Assembly: GCF_009870125.1 (NCBI RefSeq)
Contig: NC_046683.1
Span: 64,805,869 to 64,869,868, forward strand
Source of the DNA: Drosophila pseudoobscura
Taxonomy: Eukaryota > Arthropoda > Insecta > Diptera > Drosophilidae
Direction: 5' to 3'
DNA: 64,000 nucleotides
Position 1 is the first letter of the stretch; each line of letters opens with the position of its first letter. Below the pieces are notes generated by a model. The model had not been told where the DNA came from and did not search any database. It saw nothing but the letters and a program-made list of their open reading frames with translations. The position numbers and the translations under genes are program-made. This document shows positions 28,616 to 37,800 of the stretch, piece after piece.

Positions 28616-29430
28616 GCCCACCATTTACGAGCAGATGATGATGATGATGATGATGACTGCTCCACTGCGCTGCCCAACGAAGCCTATCTGGAGCGAAATG
28701 ACCCCAAAGTGCGATGGCGAAACACCCAGAGCCAAGAGCAGCCCAGGGAGTGGAGGGGAGGGGACTGGATTGTCGTCACGGCCACAACCTTGCATTTGAT
28801 GGTTCAAAGACTAGCGGGCCAATACATTTATTGTGGCCAAATTGCCAGAGGAGTAGATATGTTCATATCTCTAATAATTTAATAAGGAGATTGCATAAAG
28901 GAGTCTTCAACATTCTCAGCCGAACCCTCTATCCAGAAACCATCTGCCTGTAGATCGTTTAATCTTTGCCCTAGAAATTGGCAAAGGAATGAATCAAATT
29001 GGGCAGCCAGTAAATGAAGCCGAAAAAAACTAGAAACACCCAACTTGTGGCACATGCTGATCAGCTGTTGGCAATTACTGTGTGGCGGGAAGACGTCGAA
29101 AAGATACAAATCAAAGCTACCACAGCTTGCCACAGTTGCGTAACCAGTGGCAGCCCCAATCCCCGGTTCTGGGATGGGGGCAATCTGTTTCAGGTGCAGA
29201 TCGAGATGGATGGGCTGGGGCGGCTGCTATTTGCCGGAACTAAGCGACTTCCGCTCTCTGGCAGAAGAGGAGCCGTGCCACACGAACACCGAACACCGAA
29301 CCCCTTTAGCATCACCGCCAGCTGCAGCAGTGGGATGAGATTGGATGGGAGTGGATGTCGATGGCGATGGCGATGGAGGATCCCCATGTGGAGCAGTGCA
29401 TTGACAAACAACACGTGTGTGACTGATGGA

Positions 29431-29540
29431 GTAAGCGACTGACTGAATGAGTGACTGACTGACTGACTGACTGACTGCCTGACTGCCTGACTGACTGGCT
29501 GGGCAAGTGAATGAGTGAATGAGTGAATGGATGGGTGAGC
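29431..29540. repeat. (GACT)n / (GAGTGAAT)n microsatellite
   Basis: GACTGACTGACTGACTGACT with CCTG variants grades into GAATGAGTGAATGAGTGAAT. Confidence 0.85.
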
Positions 29541-29770
29541 GGGTACACGAGTGTGGGGCCAATGGCAATCAAGGCAATGTTTATGCCGACACCGGTGCTG
29601 CTCCACAACCAGATCCAGATCCAGATCCCAGCCACCAGCTACCAGCTCCCAGGACCAGTCGTCAGACAGTCACCCAGTCAGCCACAAATTGCTTTCAATT
29701 ATGTTGCATGCGGCTGCTCCCGTTTTTATGCCTCATTGTTGACGTGTCTCCCCGTTGGCAGAGGCCTCTT

Positions 29771-29822
29771 CCCTCCACTCCACTCCACTCCACTCTACTC
29801 GTCTCCACTCCACTCCACTCCT
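29771..29822. repeat. (CTCCA)n pentamer repeat
   Basis: CACTCCACTCCACTCCACTC with two interruptions. Confidence 0.85.
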
Positions 29823-32800
29823 CGTTGTCGTTGTCGTTGTCGTTGCTGTCTGCTGTTTGTGGAGTCCCCCATCTGGGCCTTGTTCCGTGTTCTGTGCTGA
29901 TGATCTGCTCGGTGTGCGACTGATCAACTTGGGTATTTATCTTGCAACTGTGGCAACTGCACTCTCGACAGCACTCTCGAATGCTGCGAAACATCATTGT
30001 CTCCCCCCCCTTTCATGGGTGTACAATGGCATCGATGGGCACGAAAAGTGATCAAAACCTGGAGTTTGCTTCAAGATTATGCGATTTTGGTACAGAATAT
30101 TGCCATGCAGATAAAGATCAATGCAAAATGTGATTCTGATCGTAGTTTTCAGGGTCCCCTTACAACAACCGCTTCTCAAACCTTCCTTCCTTCTATTATC
30201 AAGAGATAAACTTCCCAGAATTTACTTGAATTTCGCTGAAATTTTCTGCTCCACGGTGCCGCAACGTTCTCCTCGGTTCTTTTCTTGGGGACTTTGATTT
30301 TAAGCATCGGTTTCAGCATTAAAATGTTCCATTATAGGACCACCCCACCAGTCCCCCTGCCCCCTGCCCCCAGCCAAGAATCGCAGCAAATTGCTTGCGG
30401 AAGTGTGCCACGCCCACAAAAGTGCATGTTTGACTGCGAAAAAAAAAGAGAAGGATCCATAGGGAGAAAGAGCTCGGAAAGGAGTCGTCGGCTGAGATTC
30501 TTCGATTGAGTTACTCAACGCATCGTCATCGCTGGATCGTCATTATCATTATCAACGTCATTGGGATCATTATCATTATCTCATGGTCATGACTGGATAT
30601 CGCTGTCTTCCATCCATCCGTCCATCCATCCATCCATCCGCTTGTGGACGCATCCTTCAGCTGCGTGCAAATTTGTGCTCTTAAAAACAAACTAAAGTGA
30701 AAATTATGTCAAACCTGTTGACCAGCCGGTCGTCTGTGTCCGACGGATCTTGATATTCCTGCCACATCTGGCTGGAATTGAGTAATTTGTTGCAGAGACA
30801 ATTAGATGCAACAGATTGCTGACTAAGTGACTGAAACGTTTACAGTTGAGGTTTGTCCGAGATTCCCAGATCCGAGAGATTGCAGATCGGAGTGAAAGGA
30901 AGGCAGCGAGACCCAGGCCGGGCCAAACCCATTTCGAGAGCCATGAAGACATCGTTCTGCCCTCAGGGCACCGCTTGGAAACCACTCGGATCCGAGTGCT
31001 GACAACTTGAGAGCGAGGAGGTAACAGGCACAGAGTTCAAATGAGTTCAGTAGACAACGAATGAAGATGCAACCACAACCACCAGCTGGGAGGGAGTAGT
31101 CACCAGCGACAGTGCTGGGGCACAGCCCTCGCAGCATTTCATAATTTTCAGCCAATTATGCGAAAATTGCCAGAGTCTTTGGTGCCAGCCAAAAGCCAAA
31201 AAAGCACACAAACAGACCTTGGACCGAGTTAATGACATTGAATGGGGTCAGACCCCAGAGCCCAGAGCGCAGAACCCAGAGCCCAGACCCAAGCACCGGC
31301 CACGGCAATGGCAATGGCAACAACAACCAGAACAGGCAACAACTGTGGCAGCAACGACTACGAATCGAGGGGAAAGACTGCTGACAGCAATCAACAGTTG
31401 TGGACTTGACTCTTCTGCCGCTTATGTGAGTGTCACTCTTCCCTCCTTGGGTCCCCACTGGGGGATTAACTGAAAGAGGCAGTGTTTCACCGCTCATATG
31501 CGACCTGTGGAAGGCTCTAACCAAAAGATTAAAGATCAAGGATCAACGATTGATGGCGGCTTAAGAGATGCTTTTCTTCAAGCCACTTTCTGGATCGTAC
31601 TATATGCCTTTTGTTCTTCCAATCTTCTGTCATGTAGAAGGGATTTAAGAACTTTTACCCCGAAAAAGATCAGAATTCAATTTCTATATTTCCGCATTGA
31701 TCTCGAAGATAATTTTCAAGTCACATCCCCCTCCTGGAGCTCTGGAAGATCGTGGCCAATACAACGCCGCCCTAATTGGCCGCTGATCAAATTGGATATA
31801 CCCGCTTCGGGTTAGAGATCGCTTTCTCTATCTCTATCTCTCTCGTTGCCATCTCCGTCTCCCAACACGTGCACATCAAAATCTACGCTTTATAATTGGT
31901 TTGTCGAGCTGCCAGCAACCGGCTCAAGCTCAAGCTCACATCTCTGTCTATGCGGAGTGGAGTGGCAGTGGCAGTAGAGTGGAGGGCAGGGAGGAGCAGC
32001 CCCAGCCAGGCCGAAGACATGGCCAAAACCAACGTCAGCGATGCTAAGTGAATTAAAATAATGCTGCTGCTGCGGCTGCCGCTGCTCCTGCTGCCTCTGG
32101 TGGTGATGATGATGATGATGTGTATGTGGATGAGGCCCTCCCATCCGCTGCCCCCAGCGGCTGGCTGATGCCTGATGATTCTATTTATTACATGGTAAGC
32201 AATTTGCGATTCCGCTTGTGCCCCCTCTTTCTTAAGCTGCGTTTTAATTATTTACCATGCCCGTTAGTTTTAATAAAGTTGCTAACTGTGAAAAGACGTG
32301 ACTGGAAAAGCACCTCGGCGCTCGGCGTTCAGCGTTCAGCGAAAATGAGCATTTAATTCACAGCGAAAGTGTCGGTCGGCCTGGCAATCCGCACACACTA
32401 TCCACCGGCCACAGATCCTATCCCATCCCCGACCATAGTTGCAGTCCCCTTTTTCCAGACATCTGATTAAAATCTCAGCGTGTTCAGCAAAATTTCGCAG
32501 AAAATTCTTACACGCAAACGCAGATCGTGGACAGCTGAAAAGTTGCAGCGTTAACACCCATGTGGCCCCATCCACATCCACATCTACATCCACATCCCAT
32601 CGTAGTCGTGGAGCAGTTCATGCGAAATTTTATCACGCAAGGCATTTGAGCGACGCCATGTGATAAGCATCTACGAGGATGAGGGCGAGGACGAGGGCGA
32701 GGGCGAGGGCTAGGGGTCTGTCTGGCCACAGACTAAAGATTCTGATTCCACGATCTCTGGCCAGCAGATTGCGATCGCCCCAAACAATGATACGAGTACA

Positions 32801-34225
32801 CGAGCACCGAATGCGCGCGGCCCAGAAAACACGCCCCACAACAAAAGGCCAGAGCTGGCTGCTGGCTGCTGGCGGCTGGCTGCTGGGTCTTGGCCATTGT
32901 CTTATCGCCAGCTGACCATCTACTCATCTGCCCCAGAATTGCCCCTTTGCTCTCCCCCTGGATGGCTCCGTGGCGCTGGGCGTGGCTGGAGTTGCTGTTG
33001 CTTTTGATGTTGCAGGGCTGTGGCCGTGGCTGGTGCCAAGTGTTTGCGCCAAGCGTTGATTGTCCTTATCGCCGCTGCAGATCGTTGGCTGCAACATGTG
33101 GCGCGAATTGCATGCGTAGATGCTGACTAGAGATTGCGCTTGCGTGTCGTGCCGTGCCGCACCAGCAGCAGCCTCACCAAGAAGAAAGAGCACAAAAAAC
33201 CAGTGCCAAGTGATGAATGTCCGTGTTATGCGATCTAATGATCTAGAAATGAAGTTAATAAATCGTTTAACCAGATGGCATAGCACAGATGCAACTGCCA
33301 CTGGCTGTCGCTGTGGCTGTGGCACTGGCTGTGGCTGTGGCTGTTGCAGGATGGGAACGAGGCTGACTCTGATTCCCCTGGAATGGTATTCCATTGCATC
33401 GCATGGCCACTTGTTTGGCAAGCGATCGACCACCAAGGGGCTCTGACTCGCTGCTCTGCTCTGCTCTGCTGCCGAGCGACAATTTGCATAACTACTGTGC
33501 TTATGCTGCAAAACATAACAAATTACAACAATTTTGCTTTGCGTACATACCACAAGCGTCACAGAAGCACTGCAGCCCCAGAACGAGGCGTTTAGCAGAC
33601 ATTTCTTGTTGCTGCTTGTTGCCATAACGGGATTCCACTCGCCGTCCGCTGAGCGGGGAACGACGATGTGCAGGCGCAGTCGCAGGCACACGTAGTGCGG
33701 AATGGAGAGCAAACAAGGCCAAGAAGATAATGCCCGGCACATGGTAATGGCCCCACCAGCCATAATAAGGCCGAGCCGAGCCGAGCCGCGAACAACATCA
33801 AACTTCGCAGACGCAAAGACAGAGGCGGCACGAGACGAGACCCCAACAAATTGTTTGACATTCTTTTGTTCATTTTGCGTATTTTATTTAAAATATTTAC
33901 TTTCTATGCTAAAGTGGGTAATTGGTGTTGTGCAAAATATTGAATTTGCACTAAATTAAATACTAGTATAAATAGGCAGTCGTTTAGTGGTTGTAGATTT
34001 TGTTGTGAATTAAAAACTGCAAGAGAAGAGAGTCCCAGAATTAGTTTTGCTCCAGCTCAAGTCCATAATTAAACAACTTACCTAAGGTATGAAATATTTA
34101 GATTTATATTTATGAATCGCCAATCAATCGAATATGTGAGAGGAATCTGTAAAGGCAAAGAACGTTCAAGGATTAATAAAGTGTTTCAGGACTTGATATT
34201 CTTCATAAAATAATTGATTATTGCA

Positions 34226-34286
34226 TCAGTTGTGAATTTACAATCAAATTATTTCATTAGTCTAACATATGTAAATAAATCATCAT
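34226..34286 (-). ncRNA. Box C/D snoRNA-like sequence C (tail intron 3)
   Basis: On the minus strand a perfect C box ATGATGA (34286-34280) and a D box CTGA (34229-34226) bound 61 nt. The middle (CTAATGAAAT then TTTGATTG) and the last part (GTAAATTC then ACAACTGA) resemble the corresponding parts of sequence A, so the three may be one family. The terminal stem is poor. The guide target is unknown. Confidence 0.5.
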
Positions 34287-34449
34287 TGAACGAGTATTTT
34301 TTGTTCAATTAAAGCCAATTCTCACCTTAAAATCATTAAGGATTCGCGGCATTTGTGGTGTCTTCTGGCCAAAAACTGCAAAGAAATAAACACAAATGTT
34401 AAATAAAGATATTCTATGGTACAGTAATTCCAACTTTAGTTGGTTTTTA

Positions 34450-34520
34450 TCAGCTAAATATAACTTTACACTAATCACAGGTCTTTCATAGGTGTCCCAA
34501 GGTAAAATCGTAAATCATCC
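34450..34520 (-). ncRNA. Box C/D snoRNA-like sequence B (tail intron 2), paralogue of A
   Basis: On the minus strand a C-like box GATGATT (34519-34513) and a D box CTGA (34453-34450) enclose about 70 nt. It shares with sequence A the block CCTTGGGACACCTATGAAA and a following GATTAGTGTAAA, with GTGATTA as a likely C' box. Its C box deviates from RUGAUGA at the last base, so it is weaker than A. The shared block is the most conserved part, as expected for a guide element. Confidence 0.5.
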
Positions 34521-34697
34521 TGGAAATAATATTCCCCAAGTCCTTAAAATTAATAGAAACGCACCTTTTCCACAAGGGATTCATTCCAACCGACGACTTG
34601 CCCAACTTCTGCTGCATATTCATCTGGAAAACAAATAATATAAAATTAATATTTCATACAAAATCGAATTGGATCGAAAGCATGAGAAATCTTTGGT

Positions 34698-34765
34698 TCA
34701 GTTGTTAAAATTTACACTAATCAAGGCATTTCATAGGTGTCCCAAGGTAATTGCTATCTCATCAC
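34698..34765 (-). ncRNA. Box C/D snoRNA-like sequence A (tail intron 1)
   Basis: On the minus strand the C box GTGATGA (34765-34759) and the D box CTGA (34701-34698) are 68 nt apart end to end. An internal TTGATTA resembles a C' box. Flanking TTGGTT and AACCAA can pair as a terminal stem, though with a gap of several bases. The segment CCTTGGGACACCTATGAAA upstream of the C'-like box is shared with sequence B in the next intron. The target RNA is not identified. Confidence 0.6.
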
Positions 34766-34811
34766 AAAAACGCAACCAAAAATCAATCAAAATCATTTGG
34801 GGAAACTCACC

Positions 34812-37800
34812 TTAGAAGGCATATCGCGTGCGTATGTCCTCGAGCTTCTTGCAGATCTGATTCGGGGTGCGGAACATGTCCCCGGCAATGCTCTTCTGCT
34901 TGGCCGCCTCAATGGAGAGGTACTGCTCGCACAGGTCGCCATCGAGCACATTCTTCACGGGATAGTAGGAGCTGCGGTAGCTGAGATGGTCGCGGCCGCA
35001 TAGCGGAGGATTCTCGTTGCGCATGTGCATCTCCAGGTGCTGGAAGAAGTCGTAGTCCTCGCGACTGGTGAACGGCACAAAGGCACCAACAGTTCCGTTG
35101 AGCGTCGAATAGATGAGAGCCTCCGACCCACCAGGAATGAGGGTGGCCTTCTGCAGCGACATGATGATCTCGCCCACGTGGAAGGAGCAGATGTTCTCCG
35201 ACTTTTGGGAGGCACCTGAGAGGAGTCCACGATCCCACAGCGACTTGGTGCCGGTGGGGTCCTCGTCCACGTCGTCAGTCACGGAATGGGGTAGGCGCTG
35301 AATACTCAAATTGCCAAACTTGTCAGCGATGGCAATGGTGTCGTAGTCCAGCAGTGTGGTGGCCGTCACCCATCGGGGATGCGTGTCATCGGCAAAGATG
35401 ATGAGCTGGTTCTCCGCCCGACGGTAGCGCAGGAAGAAGACCGACTCCTGGACATCCGAAACGTAGACGCGATGACCCATCGCCTGGATGTTGACGATCT
35501 GATAGGGAATGTGTTTGTTCTCGCACTTTCGGAGCATTTTCTTCTTTCCGAGATCATAGATGCGCAGCATTCGGCCACATCCGGCCAGCAGGCGACCCTG
35601 GAAGCCGCACAGTGCGCCAGGGATCTCATCGATCTCTGTGCGATGCATGAACTCCAGGCTGGAGCACGTGGGATCGATCTTGTAGATGTCCAGGCAGCCG
35701 CCCTGGGATATTCTCGGATTCAACTGAAGATCCCTGGCAATGCCAACGGCCAGATAGTAGCGACCATCGGCTGCCACCGAGAACTTGACCATGGCCATCG
35801 ACATGATGGCCTCGTTCTGGGTCAGCGACACACTGAACATCGTCTGGCCATGCATGGCGTCCAGGCAGCGGATCTGTGAGGCCCACAGACCCAGCCCTGC
35901 CTTGGGGGCCGAGAAAACATCTTCGGGCAGCACTTCATTGATGAAGGCATTCGCCATCTCTCTGGCCAGTTCGCGTTCCTCGTCGCCAGCAGCACTGCGC
36001 ATCTCCTCGGCCATCTGCTCCTTGCGAGCACTCTTCGTGTCCTCCGTGTAGGCATTGTGGTCCGTCTCGGCGATCAGCATGCGCCCAGTGTCCGGATGAA
36101 TGACGAATGTGCGCGGCGTGAACTGCAGGGGAAACGCCACTTGATTGAAGACAGCTCCCAGCTTCTCCAGGGCCAAGATGCGCAAGGTGTTCGTTGAGAT
36201 CGCCACAATGCCCTCGCTGCACTGCTCGCTGGAGAAGCCCGAGGCATATTCCAGTGTCTCGTAGGAGAGCGGCGTCAAATGGAATCGATTCTGATGGTAA
36301 TACGACAGCCAGGAGCGACTCGACATGGCCAGTACTGCTTCGGCGCCCTGCATCTTGATGCGGAACAGTTTCACGGGACGAGAGCCCAGGTAACGCGTTC
36401 GCGTATCTGCCAGATCGCCAGAGACCGGGTCGAGTACTGTCCGAAGCAGCACTCCGTTGCTCAGGCCAATGTTCAGATAGATTGTGCCCTTGTTGCTGCC
36501 ACTGCGCTGTGGTGGTGCATCGTCATCCAGGGCTCCCGCACTGGTCGTGCTCTCCGTGTGACCCATTTCCACCAAGCAAAGCGACTCGGCCGGCGAAGGC
36601 AGGGCCTGCATGGAGCAGGGAGTCAGGCAGTTGTTCGGATCCAACGAGAGGATGCGCACAGTGTTATCCGCCAGTCCGACGGCCAAGAACCATGAGCGTT
36701 GCTCGCCATCGGGCACTGTACCCAGGGCCATGCACATGATCTCTGCCGGCATTTCGGAGCGTTCTGTGTACTCATTTAGCTCGCCAGTCTGCAAATAAAG
36801 GAGACATATCATTAGCTTTGTGCATACATTATCCGAAAAGCCCAAGAATTTTGCAACTAAAGCTCAGCACTGCAGGACACAGAGTGTCTCAACATGATTG
36901 TTCTTTTCGTGTTCTTGTCATCAGGGCATGGTAAGAGCAGTATCCTCTCTCCGTCGAATGCTTACCGGATCCATTTCAAAGTAGACCAGTTCCCGTCCAG
37001 ACAACGTGATGACCACCTGCCGCTGATTGACGGCACATTTGGTGATGGACTTCTTGCCGGGGGCCTTCCACTCGTTGACGCGCTTATCGGAGCGAATGTG
37101 ACGGATGCCGTCTGGATAGACCTGCACCAGGGCGTCGTCCCCAAGGGCGGCGCAGCAGAGAGTGGGCGTGGTGCCCAAGAACCCGCTGTCCGTGACTTCC
37201 TCGACGGTCTCACCAATGCTGAGCACCAGCGTGGCGTTCACGAAGGACACAATGATGTAGGCGTCGAATTCGTCTAAAAGTAGGGCAAAAACAAGACAAA
37301 ACTTGGGACATCAGTATGGGGGGATCGATTGGAGCTCTAGACGAGGTATTCATAGCTTAGGAGACGACAGACAGCATTGAATAATCAGTTTATCAAGCTA
37401 TAATCAATGGATATTCAGCTGAAACACGGTTGATAAGTATCGCATCATGTTCAATGTGTGTGCGTGTCCGTCTGTTCAACGGTACGTTCTTAAAGGTATT
37501 TAACAATAGTGTTTTTTTGTAGTAGTTCGGGTAGTATAGGTAGTATCTGTTGACTTATGAGCTGCAGTGTAAATGTTGCCTTACCTATCGTTTCACAAAA
37601 GACAAGACATAATTTTACATAAGCTCGACAAGTGTTCGCTTTATAGAGCGGGTCTTTTTTGTCTTTTTTCGATAGTCACACACAACAAAACAGTTGACGG
37701 ACTGACGTCTGTGTTTAAGCGCCTGAAATAAGAGAGAACTGGTGGTTGATAACTTGTGGGACTTGTTTGGAAACGTGTGTGTAAAGCTAGTCGTATTCTA

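Larger units (their letters stand above)
26400..33550. other. No supported gene; noncoding with microsatellites
   Basis: Contains CAG/CTG-rich tracts (27,130-27,360), GT repeats (27,846-27,862), the poly-C tract and the GACT and CTCCA repeats. Two low-confidence exon candidates (32,061-32,190 and just right of this stretch at 33,551-33,602) are discussed in the findings. Confidence 0.55.
33865..34623 (-). ncRNA. Sf3b3 downstream tail: four small exons hosting snoRNA-like introns
   Basis: The Sf3b3 stop codon is followed by one G and then a strong donor (TTCTAAG|GTGAGT). Downstream small exons on the minus strand are bounded by good splice signals: 34623-34565 (59 nt, acceptor TTTTCCAG, donor AAAAG|GTGCGT), 34375-34326 (50 nt, acceptor CTTTGCAG, donor TTTTAAG|GTGAGA), 34146-34082 (65 nt, acceptor TTTACAG, donor CCTTAG|GTAAGT) and a last exon from 34016 to a polyadenylation signal at 33888-33883. 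The first three introns each contain a C/D-box-like RNA; the fourth (65 nt) contains none. This is the layout of a snoRNA host transcript, with exons that look dispensable. The exons may form a spliced 3' UTR of Sf3b3 or a separate overlapping transcript. A 32-codon ORF starts at the ATG at 34623, but I cannot show that it is translated. Confidence 0.6.

Noticed and set aside
32924..33763. 279-residue minus-strand ORF
   Set aside because: The composition is repeat-driven (GGCTGT runs) in the second half, no family is recognised, and the other two frames are open as well.
36863..36923. Possible further C/D snoRNA in Sf3b3 intron 5 (TGATGA ... CTGA, minus strand, 61 nt)
   Set aside because: The first C-box base is wrong, there is no convincing terminal stem, and no C'/D' pair is clear. 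By spacing alone it could be chance.
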